Shown piece by piece: positions 1 through 7,920 of a DNA stretch of 64,000 nt. A program made the position numbers and the translations under genes. This stretch comes from Terriglobia bacterium. GTDB taxonomy: Bacteria > Acidobacteriota > Terriglobia > Terriglobales > Acidobacteriaceae. Below the pieces are notes generated by a model. That model saw nothing but the letters and a program-made list of their open reading frames with translations. It was not told the origin of the DNA and ran no database searches. The stretch is from assembly GCA_020073015.1 (NCBI GenBank), contig JAIQFZ010000022.1:1-64000 (forward strand), in the 5' to 3' direction. How positions within the stretch are numbered: the first letter of the stretch is position 1; each line of letters starts with the position of its first letter.

Positions 1-475
1 CGCCCGCCGTCAACTTGTCGATCGAGATGGTCTCGTCGTTACCGGCTTCGTCCTCGCGGATCACGTCGAGCGTGAACCCTTCGCTGGCGTCTTCCAGCAC
101 GCGCTTGGACTGCTCGGTCTTCTTGAGAATGTCGGAGATTTGCTTGAGCGTGGAAACCTTGGTCAAGATCCGCTTGCCCAGCAGCAGGCTGATCTCGTCG
201 ATCATCATCAACTGGCTGGGATCGGCAATCGCAATCGCCAGCCGACCGTCCGGCGTTTCATCCAGCGGCACGAAGTTATACCGGAACATCAGGTGGACCG
301 GGATCTTCTCGAACAGGTCATGGTGGAGCTGGAAATCGCTCAAGTCGACGAATTCGCAACGGTAACGGCGCGCAATATCCCGCGCGCGCTCCAATTCGTC
401 GGATGCTGCCACCGGTTCCGGCACCAGCTTGCCGCCGTTCCCGCCGTTCACGAATGCTGTTTTCTTATCCGCCAT
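1..475 (-). CDS. GspE/PilB-family assembly ATPase, N-terminal fragment
   Basis: The gene runs off the left edge, so only its first 158 residues are visible, from an ATG at 475. I translated it by hand. After an Asn/Gly-rich lead it carries the N-terminal T2SSE_N-type domain of hexameric ATPases that power type IV pilus extension or type II secretion, with stretches such as RRYRCEFVDLSDF, KIPVHLMFRYNFVPL and ADPSQLMMIDEISLLLG. The Walker motifs would lie outside the window. It follows the PilC gene by 39 bases on the same strand, which supports a shared operon. PilB and GspE cannot be told apart from this fragment. Confidence 0.85.
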   Translation of the reverse strand, partial: MADKKTAFVNGGNGGKLVPEPVAASDELERARDIARRYRCEFVDLSDFQLHHDLFEKIPVHLMFRYNFVPLDETPDGRLAIAIADPSQLMMIDEISLLLGKRILTKVSTLKQISDILKKTEQSKRVLEDASEGFTLDVIREDEAGNDETISIDKLTAG

Positions 476-514
476 GCCCATTCCAGTCTACAGCCTTATC
501 CGGCACCCGATGCT

Positions 515-1723
515 TTAGTGCACACCGGCTCCCAAAGTAAAAATCGGCATATACAACGAGATCAGGATGCCGCCGACAAACACTGCCATGATGATCAAAA
601 TCATCGGCTCAATCAGCGCCATGGCTGCCCCGAGCGCCGTTTGCACATCTTCCTCGTAGAACTCCGCCACCGAACCTAGCATGGCAGGCAACGCTCCGGT
701 TGATTCGCCCACTTCCAGCATTTCCACCGCCAGATCGGGAAACAGCTTCTGGGTTTCCAGGCTCTTCGCCAGCCCCTGCCCCTCGCGCACGCGCTCGGCT
801 GCATGGATGATCCCGTTCAACATCTGCCGGCTCGTCATCGACGCGCCCGCCGTTTCCATCGCCGGTACCAGCGGCAAGCCGCCCTGCAGCAGTGTGGCCA
901 GAATGCGCGAAAAATTTGCCACCTGGTACTTCAGGCGGATTTCTCCGATTAGCGGCAGGGACAGCAGAAATCGGTCGATTTGCTCCGCCCCGCGATCGCT
1001 TTGCTTCCAGCGCCAGAGCAAGAGGCCACCCACCACCAACACGATGACCGCCACCCACGCATACTTCTGCGCGTTCAAGCCCACCGCCAGCATGAACACG
1101 GTGATCGCGGGAAGTTCCGCCCCAAGATTATTGAAAAGGTCGGCAAACTTCGGCACCACGTAGGTGATCAGAAAAATCAGCATCACGGTAACTACAGACA
1201 CCAGCAGTGCCGGATACACCAGCGAAACCAGCAGCTTCTTGCGGAACGTCTGCACCAGGCGCTGATAGGAGATGTAGCGGCTCAGTACTTCTTCCATGTT
1301 GCCGCTCTTCTCGCCCGCCAGCAGCGTGGTGGTGTACATTTTCGGAAACACCTGCTGGGCGGCGAACGCGTCCGAAAGCAGTTCGCCTCCTTTAACCCGT
1401 TCCCGAACGTTTTCGAGCATCTGCAGCAGGAACTTGTCGCGCTGGCGTTTGATCAGCAAATCGAGCGCGGTCAGGATGGGCAGTCCGGCCTTGATGAGCG
1501 TCAGAAACTGCTGGTTGAAGATCAGGAAGGTTCCCTGCCTGAGCTTGCCGCGCCGCCCCATGCGCATTCCGGCGGGGGACAGCAGCGTCCGCGGCTTCAC
1601 CCAGTACACTAGGTACCCTTGCTGGGTGAACCGGTCGTGGACCTCTGCTTCCGAATACCCCTGCTCGACCTGCTGCCGCAGGTTGCCCTGCTCGTCGGCG
1701 ACTTTGACCAGGAATTCTGCCAT
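515..1723 (-). CDS. pilC: Type IV pilus / type II secretion inner-membrane platform protein PilC/GspF
   Basis: This 402-residue polytopic inner-membrane protein is the platform on which the assembly ATPase acts. It has the usual family length and two GspF repeats, about residues 68-190 and 270-392. The first contains FNQQFLTLIKAGLPILTAL and GEKSGNMEEVLSRY, and the second contains ILATLLQGGLPLVPAMETA and GESTGALPAMLGSVAEFYEE. Hydrophobic segments lie near residues 165-190, 210-235 and 370-395. The ATG at 1723 precedes the standard MAEFLVKVADEQG start. With the downstream ATPase gene and the two pilin genes at 6.2-7.6 kb, a type IV pilus role is more likely than secretion, but this is inference. 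Confidence 0.93.
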   Translation of the reverse strand: MAEFLVKVADEQGNLRQQVEQGYSEAEVHDRFTQQGYLVYWVKPRTLLSPAGMRMGRRGKLRQGTFLIFNQQFLTLIKAGLPILTALDLLIKRQRDKFLLQMLENVRERVKGGELLSDAFAAQQVFPKMYTTTLLAGEKSGNMEEVLSRYISYQRLVQTFRKKLLVSLVYPALLVSVVTVMLIFLITYVVPKFADLFNNLGAELPAITVFMLAVGLNAQKYAWVAVIVLVVGGLLLWRWKQSDRGAEQIDRFLLSLPLIGEIRLKYQVANFSRILATLLQGGLPLVPAMETAGASMTSRQMLNGIIHAAERVREGQGLAKSLETQKLFPDLAVEMLEVGESTGALPAMLGSVAEFYEEDVQTALGAAMALIEPMILIIMAVFVGGILISLYMPIFTLGAGVH

Positions 1724-1826
1724 CGGTTGACCGCCCGGAACCTGCCACTTAGCGCAAGTGTAACATTCTATTCAGCGAAGCGTTGCTGCAACTATTTTCC
1801 TCTGGTACTCAGGTAACCACTGCGCG

Positions 1827-2495
1827 TCAGGGACCCAACTCTCCTTCGACCGTCTCCACGCCTGGGGGAGGCGTGAACTCGAATCGTCCGTCGCTGAGGC
1901 TCATATTCTCCTTCAGGCCGGCAAAGCGGAACTCGGTCGTGGCCCCGTCCACCTCCGTCAGTAGGATGCGAACGATCTGATGCGAAGGTGTGATCTCCAA
2001 CTGCACTTCGCTTACCCGTTCCCCCATGGCCTGCGGCACCCCACGCAACAGCGTGTTTCCGGTTCCCATGGGGGCCTGATCGACAACTTTCGAAAGTCCC
2101 CGCAATTCGTTCTCCAGCTTGGTTTTACCTAGTAGAAACGCCAGCGGGGAGCGTAAGTCCTCCAGCTTCTTCAGTTGCGTCTTCCGGGCCTGCCGCTCCC
2201 CCGGCAAGTAAAACCAAACCAGCTTGCCGTCGCTGACAAACAACTTCTCTTTCGGAGAACGATATTCCCATCGCATCTTGCGCGGCTTTTTCAGCCACAA
2301 GGTGCCCGATTCGACCCTCTCGGCGCCCGCTCCCCGGTAGATTTCGGTGAAGTCGGCCTGCAGGCTGCGCAGGTGGTTGTAATGCTCGTCCACCGCACGC
2401 GCTAGTTGGTGAATGTCCTGGGCATGTGTGGGCAAAGCGAATGCCAGTACTGCTACCCAGGTAAAGGGGAGATTCTTCAAGTTCAGCTTTCCCAA
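1827..2495 (-). CDS. lolA: Outer-membrane lipoprotein carrier protein LolA
   Basis: This periplasmic chaperone carries lipoproteins from the LolCDE transporter to the outer membrane. The 222-residue product has a signal peptide ending in PTHAQ near residue 26. LolA-type features follow: LQADFTEIYRG, a GTLWLKKPRKMRWEY strand pair, the FVSDGKLVWFYLPGERQ motif, and a hydrophobic helix region with SPLAFLLGKTKLENEL. The start is a TTG at 2495 preceded by a GAAGG-type site, so the exact start is less certain than the family. It lies about 100 bases upstream of pilC on the same strand. Confidence 0.9.
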   Translation of the reverse strand: MGKLNLKNLPFTWVAVLAFALPTHAQDIHQLARAVDEHYNHLRSLQADFTEIYRGAGAERVESGTLWLKKPRKMRWEYRSPKEKLFVSDGKLVWFYLPGERQARKTQLKKLEDLRSPLAFLLGKTKLENELRGLSKVVDQAPMGTGNTLLRGVPQAMGERVSEVQLEITPSHQIVRILLTEVDGATTEFRFAGLKENMSLSDGRFEFTPPPGVETVEGELGP

Positions 2496-2664
2496 TCTTT
2501 ATGATTCTACCTTCGTTTTACTTTGTCTTGGATCAAAGTGGTGTGAATGTTTGAGGAGTTAGCTCAGCGCCGGCCGGGATTCAGCAGGCAGGCGCACAGA
2601 CTTTCTCTGCCCTGGTTCGGTAGACAGAGTGATGCCCGGCCCTGCTCACGCGCTCCAGCATCTG

Positions 2665-3339
2665 CTATGCGGAGACCACATGTTCGAGCACCGGGTTGTG
2701 ATACACGATCCAAACCGGACGCCACACCTTCAGCAGCGATTCCTCCAGTCGCCCAATGACACGCCGCAGCCCCGCTTCCGGCAGGGGGTTAAATAGATAC
2801 ACGACGAGCGGCGTTTCCGGGAAGACGTACTCGCCTGCATCGGCCAGGACTGACTCAATCTGTCCGCCGCGCCCCGTCGAGTCCCGGTAGGCGCGGATGT
2901 TCTCTTCCGCTTCCCGATGAAGTGCTGGCAGAATCTCGATGCCCACAATTCTCTGAAAGGGATACTCGGATGCCAGCAGCAAGGTCCGCCCTTTGCCCGA
3001 GCCCAGATCCACAAAACTGAACTGGTCGAACTGGATCGGCAACTCCGTCATCATCTCCCGGAACATTGCGGGATCGGTGGGCTGATACGCAGAATGAAAT
3101 ACACCCAGCAAGCGCTCGCGCCATCCCACCGTGCCGCTGGTGGTGTTGACGCGATGCTCCCAGTCGTACTCCATGTCGCCATAGCGCTGCCGCCGGCGCG
3201 CGGGAGTCGAATCGCGCAGGAAGTCCCAAAGCTCACGCGCCAGCAGGGAACCGGCGGCCGAGACGCCCTTCTCGCTGGCCTGCTCCTTCCACCAGCGCCG
3301 GAATGCGGTCAGGAATTGTTGGGAGAACTTCGAGGACAC
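2665..3339 (-). CDS. Class I SAM-dependent methyltransferase
   Basis: This 224-residue protein has a Rossmann-type methyltransferase core. Motif I, VDLGSGKGR, spans residues 110-118, and the acidic ribose-binding position follows in VGIEIL, residues 132-137. A later strand reads PLVVYLFNPLPE. The N-terminal 90 residues are basic and aromatic and probably form a helical substrate-recognition cap. The start is a GTG at 3339. The substrate cannot be told from sequence. The gene stands alone, with short gaps to LolA and to the TPR protein, all on the minus strand. Confidence 0.8.
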   Translation of the reverse strand: MSSKFSQQFLTAFRRWWKEQASEKGVSAAGSLLARELWDFLRDSTPARRRQRYGDMEYDWEHRVNTTSGTVGWRERLLGVFHSAYQPTDPAMFREMMTELPIQFDQFSFVDLGSGKGRTLLLASEYPFQRIVGIEILPALHREAEENIRAYRDSTGRGGQIESVLADAGEYVFPETPLVVYLFNPLPEAGLRRVIGRLEESLLKVWRPVWIVYHNPVLEHVVSA

Positions 3340-3392
3340 GCCTGCATGCTAACAAATCGTTGGTCCCGATATTCAGAGATGGCTGACGGCTT

Positions 3393-4319
3393 CTAGTCTT
3401 TCGTCGCCACCTTCGGCTGGGGCGATGCCATCCCCGGTGGTAGGCCCTTGGTGATGAAGAGAATGCGGTCCGGATCCTGCACTTCGATGCGCCCGTCGGA
3501 CATCAGATTGTACGGCCGGTCCGTCGGATCCAGGGGGGTTCCGCGGATCAACCCGGCGCGCTCCAGATCGCTCATGGTGGCGGGCAACTTTCCGGTCTGC
3601 TGGCGGTACTTGGTGACCACTTCTTCCAGACGCGTGACGTCTTCATCCACTCGCAACGCCCGCAGGTGCTCGATGGCATTCTGGCGGATCTGCGCTTCGG
3701 TGGTGCTCTGGTAGGTCGTGAACCACAACATGCGCGCGGTGTCGAATTCTCCGGCATGCTGCGCCATGCGGGCCGCCAGGATGGGCATGAATTCATTGGT
3801 GACGGGAACTTGCGCTCCACGCGTAAACGCATCCGCCGCCTTAGCGTAGTCGTTGAACTCCGTGTAGTAGAGGAAGCCCAGGTTGTAGTAGAGCCGCCAC
3901 TGATCGGGATTGTGCGCGATCCCGTATTGGATCAGCGCCAGGGCTTCCTTCGGCATGCCGGCGCCGTTGGGCGGCTTGGGGGCGACGAAATTAACGCCGA
4001 ACTGATAGGCCGGGAGCAGTTTCGGATCCAGTTCGGTCGTGATCTCCAGCAGCGGCCCCAACAGTCGGAAGTCCGCGGAAGCGGCGTGATGCTGGTACCC
4101 GAAATATTGCACGGCGCGCGTCCAGTAGATGTCGGCCAGCAGGCCGGTATACCCGAGGCTTATCCGTCGCAGTGTTTTGGAAGAACGAATATAAAGCGCA
4201 TCCTGCAGCGTGGCGCCTCGCCGGATGCGATCAATGGCATAGAGCGTCGTTATTGCCCCCGCCATGGAAACCAGCAGCACAACGCTTGCAACCCAGTTCA
4301 CTCGGCGTGTAGCGCTCAT
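3393..4319 (-). CDS. Membrane-anchored TPR-type protein, third gene of an ABC trio
   Basis: This 308-residue protein has one N-terminal membrane helix, about residues 9-29. A helical TPR-like region (about 60-220) has paired helices such as DQWRLYYNLGFLYYTEFNDYAK. The C-terminal segment LPATMSDLERAG...LDPTDRPY resembles tails of other acidobacterial TPR proteins. Its ATG at 4319 overlaps the stop of the ABC permease by four bases (ATGA), so the three genes are almost certainly co-translated. It may be an accessory protein of that transporter. Function is unknown and the transporter link is inferred from coupling only. Confidence 0.7.
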   Translation of the reverse strand: MSATRRVNWVASVVLLVSMAGAITTLYAIDRIRRGATLQDALYIRSSKTLRRISLGYTGLLADIYWTRAVQYFGYQHHAASADFRLLGPLLEITTELDPKLLPAYQFGVNFVAPKPPNGAGMPKEALALIQYGIAHNPDQWRLYYNLGFLYYTEFNDYAKAADAFTRGAQVPVTNEFMPILAARMAQHAGEFDTARMLWFTTYQSTTEAQIRQNAIEHLRALRVDEDVTRLEEVVTKYRQQTGKLPATMSDLERAGLIRGTPLDPTDRPYNLMSDGRIEVQDPDRILFITKGLPPGMASPQPKVATKD

Positions 4320-5092
4320 TTCAGGTTCCGGCGCTGGAAGATCAGGACCGCGCCCGAGATGGCCATCGCCGAATACAGGAGCGCGTAAATGCTGTTGTAG
4401 AGAATGAGGCGGCCCGGGACGGCGTCTCCGTGCGCGACCTGATTAATCACATTGAGCGCAGAGAAATTCGGGACCAGGTAGGCGATCGAGGTCGCGATCC
4501 AGCCTCCCAGTCCCTGGGCGATCCGTGCAAACCCACGCAGATCCTCCGAGAGACTTCCGATCACAAAGAGCGCAAATGTAAAGACGGCCGACATCAACGG
4601 CGTTGAAAACGACGAGAAGAACAGCGCCAGCGCACACACCATCAGAAATTGCAGCACGATGAAGTACAAAGCGACCAGCACCCAGGCGTCCATCTTCTCG
4701 AACTTGTGGGCCACATACAGCAAGGCGAGGAACACGCCGATGGCCATGAAGAACGTATTTACGACCAGCGTGCCGGTGAGCCCGAAGAACTTCCCGACCA
4801 CGAACTCCCATCTGCGCACGGGCCGCGACAGCACGGTGTACAGCGTGCGCTTCTCGATCTCCTTCGAGACCAGGCCGATCCCGATAAAGATCGCGATCAC
4901 GACGCCGAAAAGCGACACCGCGGTCAGTCCCAGGTTCACCACCACCAGTCGTTCGATATCGATCGAGACCTGACCGACCAGAATGGCCGCGCCCGACAGC
5001 AGCAGGGCGAACGCGATCAGGTTGTACAGCACCCGGTCGCGCACTGCCTCGCGAAACGTATTGAACGCTACCGATGCGATGCGCGAGCTCAT
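4316..5092 (-). CDS. ABC-2 type transporter permease
   Basis: This 258-residue inner-membrane permease starts MSSRIASVAFNTFREAVRDR and has about six hydrophobic segments, matching ABC-2 (NatB/CcmB-like) permeases. The open frame extends further upstream, but that extension lies inside the ATPase gene in another frame and reads as Arg/Gly-rich noise. The ATG at 5092 gives a four-base ATGA overlap with the ATPase stop, so I chose it. The RTLYTVLSRPVRRWEFVVGK motif is typical of these permeases. The exported substrate is unknown. Confidence 0.88.
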   Translation of the reverse strand: MSSRIASVAFNTFREAVRDRVLYNLIAFALLLSGAAILVGQVSIDIERLVVVNLGLTAVSLFGVVIAIFIGIGLVSKEIEKRTLYTVLSRPVRRWEFVVGKFFGLTGTLVVNTFFMAIGVFLALLYVAHKFEKMDAWVLVALYFIVLQFLMVCALALFFSSFSTPLMSAVFTFALFVIGSLSEDLRGFARIAQGLGGWIATSIAYLVPNFSALNVINQVAHGDAVPGRLILYNSIYALLYSAMAISGAVLIFQRRNLK

Positions 5093-6027
5093 GCGCTTGC
5101 CCCCTTGCTTTCTGCAGGCTGCAGTTTCTGGATGTAGAAGTCTTCGAGCGAGCTGCGAACCGGGGTCAGCGAGATCAATTTGAGGTGCTCGCGCCGCAGC
5201 ACTTCCAGGGCCGCTTCCTGCTGTTCCTCTGGCAGTACGGCGTTCACCATGTCGCCGCTCACCCGCGCCTCCGCGCCCAGGCTGGCCAAGGCAGCGGGTA
5301 CGCTCTGCCCGTAAAAAATAACTTCGACCTTGCCATGCATCCGCGACGTCAATTCCGCCACCGCACCCACGCCGCGCAGTTCGCCGTGGTTGATCACTGC
5401 CACGCGATCGCAAAGTGCTTCTGCATCCGACAGAATGTGGGTGGAAAAGAACACCGTCTTTCCTTCCTGCCGCAGTTGCTGGATCAGATCGCGCACTTCC
5501 CGCCGTCCCATCGGGTCCAGTCCCGACATCGGTTCATCCAGAAACACCAGCTTGGGGTCATGCAGGATGGCCTGCGCCAGCCCCACCCGCTGCAGCATGC
5601 CCTTCGAGAATTTGCGGAGTTGCACGCGCGCGGCGTCTTGCAGCCCCACCCGCGCCAGCATCTTCTCCACGCGCGCCGCACGCTCTTTTGCCGGTACGCC
5701 GGAGAGTTGTCCGTAATATTCGAGCAGTTCCTGGGCGGTCAGGTAGTCGTAGAAATAGGGCTGCTCGGGCAGAAACCCGATTTGCGCTTTGACTCGCGGA
5801 TCGTCCACCTCCATACCGAGAATGCGCGCCGTTCCTGCGGTTGGGAGAACCAGACCCATCAGGAGCTTGAGCGTGGTTGTCTTCCCGGCGCCGTTCGGCC
5901 CCAGGAAGCCGAAGACTTCGCCCTCTTCGATCGTCAAATGGAGCGGGCGCAGCGCCTGCTTCGTGCGCTTGCGCCAGAAACCGACCAGGTAGTTCTTTTC
6001 GAGTCCCAGAATTTCGATCGCAGCCAT
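5089..6027 (-). CDS. ABC transporter ATP-binding protein
   Basis: This 312-residue ATPase has Walker A GPNGAGKT (residues 43-50), a Q-loop region around FLPEQPYFYDYLTA, the signature FSKGMLQR (140-147, the FSKGM variant common in NatA-type exporters), Walker B LVFLDEP (160-166) and the switch H in FSTHIL. The C-terminal domain after residue 220 is typical of ABC-2 partners. An ATG 54 bases further upstream (6081) is possible, but residues before MAAIEIL are not family-like. It drives the permease encoded immediately downstream. Confidence 0.93.
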   Translation of the reverse strand: MAAIEILGLEKNYLVGFWRKRTKQALRPLHLTIEEGEVFGFLGPNGAGKTTTLKLLMGLVLPTAGTARILGMEVDDPRVKAQIGFLPEQPYFYDYLTAQELLEYYGQLSGVPAKERAARVEKMLARVGLQDAARVQLRKFSKGMLQRVGLAQAILHDPKLVFLDEPMSGLDPMGRREVRDLIQQLRQEGKTVFFSTHILSDAEALCDRVAVINHGELRGVGAVAELTSRMHGKVEVIFYGQSVPAALASLGAEARVSGDMVNAVLPEEQQEAALEVLRREHLKLISLTPVRSSLEDFYIQKLQPAESKGASA

Positions 6028-6212
6028 GGGTGAGATCAACCGGCGCCCAATCCGTTTCGATGTGTGAATTATATGAAACATTTGCCTGGCGGCAAGCCGG
6101 TGGGATGGGGGCGAGGATTACGAAAGTGAGCGGCGGTCTCGGCCAGGAATCAGGGGGAAGTCGTGGACATGAGCAAGGCGTGCTGTCTTCTGGAAACCGC
6201 ACTCCAGCAGAT

Positions 6213-6243
6213 TTCAGCCGTCGAGAAGATCCCCACGGCTGAA
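6213..6243 (-). terminator. Hairpin just after the first pilin gene
   Basis: A perfect 9-bp stem (TTCAGCCGT pairing with ACGGCTGAA) with a 13-base loop starts six bases beyond the pilin stop codon. No T tract follows on the minus strand, so it may be a Rho-type or mRNA-stabilising hairpin rather than an intrinsic terminator. Confidence 0.4.
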
Positions 6244-6248
6244 GCGGC

Positions 6249-6725
6249 TTACTGCTGTGGAGCGACCGACGTGTCGCAGGTCGAAATGCTATTCGGGCTG
6301 GTACGTACCACCGCGTCGGCAAACGAACAGTAGTAGTTCATTCCGGAGTAGTTCCACAAGACGGGCGCGCCGATGACTGTGTAGGTCGCGCTCGGTGTGC
6401 CGGTTACGTTGCTGAGCGAGAACGTGTAGCCATTCCTAAGGCCACCGGCCAGGGCGGTATCGATGAGGCAGGCGCCGGCCGAACTCGGCGGAGTGCAACT
6501 GCTTCCCCCCATGGCCGCCAGGGTGGAGGCATAGCCCACCGTGGGGTACGCCGAATTGTATGAGATTTGCGCCGTGTTCAGAGTCCGGATCGACGCGACC
6601 GCCGACGATTCGTTGGCTGCCATGCGAGACCGCAGATAACTGGGGATCGCAATGGCCGCGATGATCAGGATGATGGCCACCACAATCAGCAATTCAATGA
6701 GCGAAAAACCTTTTTGCCGCCGCAT
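6249..6725 (-). CDS. Type IV pilin-like protein (PilA family), copy 1
   Basis: This is a 158-residue prepilin with a class III leader: basic MRRQKG, then FSLIELLIVVAIILIIAAIA with Glu at +5 of the mature protein, the site cut and methylated by PilD. The assembly helix is followed by an ESSAVASIRTLNTAQISY segment and a Ser/Thr/Gly-rich head with four cysteines, two of which (SSCTPP...GACLID) probably form a disulfide. Two adjacent ATGs exist (6728 and 6725). GGGGGAG lies two and five bases upstream of them, so 6725 is preferred. It is the same length as copy 2 and clearly paralogous, with a more divergent head. Confidence 0.9.
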   Translation of the reverse strand: MRRQKGFSLIELLIVVAIILIIAAIAIPSYLRSRMAANESSAVASIRTLNTAQISYNSAYPTVGYASTLAAMGGSSCTPPSSAGACLIDTALAGGLRNGYTFSLSNVTGTPSATYTVIGAPVLWNYSGMNYYCSFADAVVRTSPNSISTCDTSVAPQQ

Positions 6726-6781
6726 CATATCTCCCCCAAGCCCCGATGAGGACGCCAAGTCTCGGGCACAATTTCACTGTT

Positions 6782-6795
6782 GCATTTTTGATACC
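6782..6795 (-). promoter_or_regulatory. Possible sigma-54 promoter of pilin copy 1
   Basis: On the minus strand the sequence reads GG, ten bases, GC, with TGCA at the -12 box, which is the minimal -24/-12 spacing. The -24 box (CGGTATC) is a poor match to TGGCACG. It sits 57 bases upstream of the start codon, a similar distance to the better element of copy 2. Confidence 0.3.
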
Positions 6796-7002
6796 GTGCT
6801 TCGCTGATTCCGATCGCTGTATGTTATTGAGGATTCAATGCGACCGCCTGCATAGGTGCGGTACGGCGGTCCCGCGAATGACTCGGACCGCGCGGCCTGA
6901 CATTTTTTGTCACTTGGTTGCGGAAATTGCGGGGCAAGGAAGAGAAGAAGAACCAGGAAGTTGCCCGGCAACCCGAGGCAGAACGAGGAGACAAGATCCA
7001 AG

Positions 7003-7038
7003 ACAAAAAAAGAAGCAGAGGATTTCTCCTCTGCTTCT
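7003..7038 (-). terminator. Intrinsic terminator of pilin copy 2
   Basis: On the minus strand a perfect 12-bp stem (AGAAGCAGAGGA with its complement at 7027-7038, four-base loop) is followed by seven Ts. It lies 43 bases beyond the stop of pilin copy 2. This is a textbook Rho-independent terminator, so copy 1 probably needs its own promoter. Confidence 0.9.
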
Positions 7039-7080
7039 TCCGGCTTGTACCCTCCCCCAGGTACTTTGCCAACTTAAAAA

Positions 7081-7557
7081 CTAGTTCAGCGGCTGGACGG
7101 TAGCGTCGCAGGTCGACAGCGAAGCCGTGCCGGAGCGCAGTACGCCATCGGCGAACGAGCAGAAGTAACGGACGCCGCTCTGGTTCGGGGCAATCGGATC
7201 GGCAGCGACCTGATAGGTCGAGACCGGGGTTCCGGTGGTGCCCGACAACGTGAACGAATAACCGCTCTTGGTGCCAGCCGCCAGAGCCGTGTCAATCAAG
7301 CACGCACCGGCCGAAGTCGGCGGAGCGCAGCTGGTTCCGGCCAGGGCACCCATGGTGCTGGCGTAGCCCACTGTCGGATAGGTGGAGTTGTACGAAATCT
7401 GAGCTGTATTGAGTGTGCGAATCGCGGCCACGGCGGACGACTCATTCGCCGCAATACGCGCGCGCAGCAGGTTCGGGATGGCAATCGCGGCGATGATCAG
7501 GATGATCGCCACCACAATCAGCAATTCAATCAGTGAGAAGCCCTTCTGTTTACGCAT
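7081..7557 (-). CDS. Type IV pilin-like protein (PilA family), copy 2
   Basis: This 158-residue prepilin starts MRKQKG, with cleavage expected before FSLIELLIVVAIILIIAAIA. The head carries SCAPPTSAGACLID and C-terminal YFCSFADG and LSTCDA cysteines, the same pattern as copy 1. The start at 7557 is set by the leader and by GAGGGA nine bases upstream. The open frame continues upstream without pilin features. A strong terminator follows and a sigma-54-like promoter precedes it. It is probably a major or minor pilin of the machine encoded at the left edge. Confidence 0.93.
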   Translation of the reverse strand: MRKQKGFSLIELLIVVAIILIIAAIAIPNLLRARIAANESSAVAAIRTLNTAQISYNSTYPTVGYASTMGALAGTSCAPPTSAGACLIDTALAAGTKSGYSFTLSGTTGTPVSTYQVAADPIAPNQSGVRYFCSFADGVLRSGTASLSTCDATVQPLN

Positions 7558-7920
7558 GTGAAATTTTCCCTCGTCTCCGTTTGACTGTTCTCGTTGGATG
7601 ACCAACTCGCCTGTACTATCGCACTCGGAATGCCAGAGGCCTAGGTAACGGAAGTCAGATGTCCTTTCGGGTGAATAGCCTGCATTTTCAGCAGCCTTCC
7701 GCGTAGTAGTCACCTCTCCCCAGTTACTCCTCAATACCGCGCGTTGCGTCGCAATGACACTTTCGGAGACCGAATTGACAAAATTTGCCAGTTGCGGCCG
7801 GCTCGGCCATGGCGCCTCGGACACTTCAGCCGATTTACTCTGCCAAGGCTACCGCCCTTTTGCCCCGATCCTCCGAGGCCGTTGCGGGACTCGCCTTCCG
7901 CGCTAGAATGGATTCCCTCG
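7558..7920. other. Divergent intergenic region, pilin / Rieske oxygenase
   Basis: This 363-base region separates the minus-strand pilin from the plus-strand oxygenase. It holds the sigma-54-like element at 7621-7635. I see no convincing sigma-70 promoter for the oxygenase and no small gene. The long upstream extensions of both neighbouring frames have no family-like sequence. Confidence 0.5.
7621..7635 (-). promoter_or_regulatory. Possible sigma-54 promoter of pilin copy 2
   Basis: On the minus strand TGGCATTCCGAGTGC gives TGGCA at -24 and GC at -12 with the required ten-base spacing between GG and GC. It lies 64 bases upstream of the start codon, leaving a leader of about 50 bases. Pilin genes are often sigma-54/PilR dependent in other bacteria. 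That knowledge is from the family, not from this sequence. Confidence 0.45.

Larger units (their letters stand above)
6726..7080. other. Intergenic spacer between the two pilin genes
   Basis: This 355-base spacer holds the intrinsic terminator of pilin copy 2 (7003-7038) and, near 6782-6795, a possible sigma-54 promoter for copy 1. The short reading frames on either strand show no recognisable protein. Confidence 0.6.

Noticed and set aside
4316-5413. Longer start (5413) for the ABC permease
   Set aside because: The extra 107 residues lie inside the ATPase gene and read as non-family Arg/Gly-rich sequence; ATG 5092 gives an ATGA overlap.
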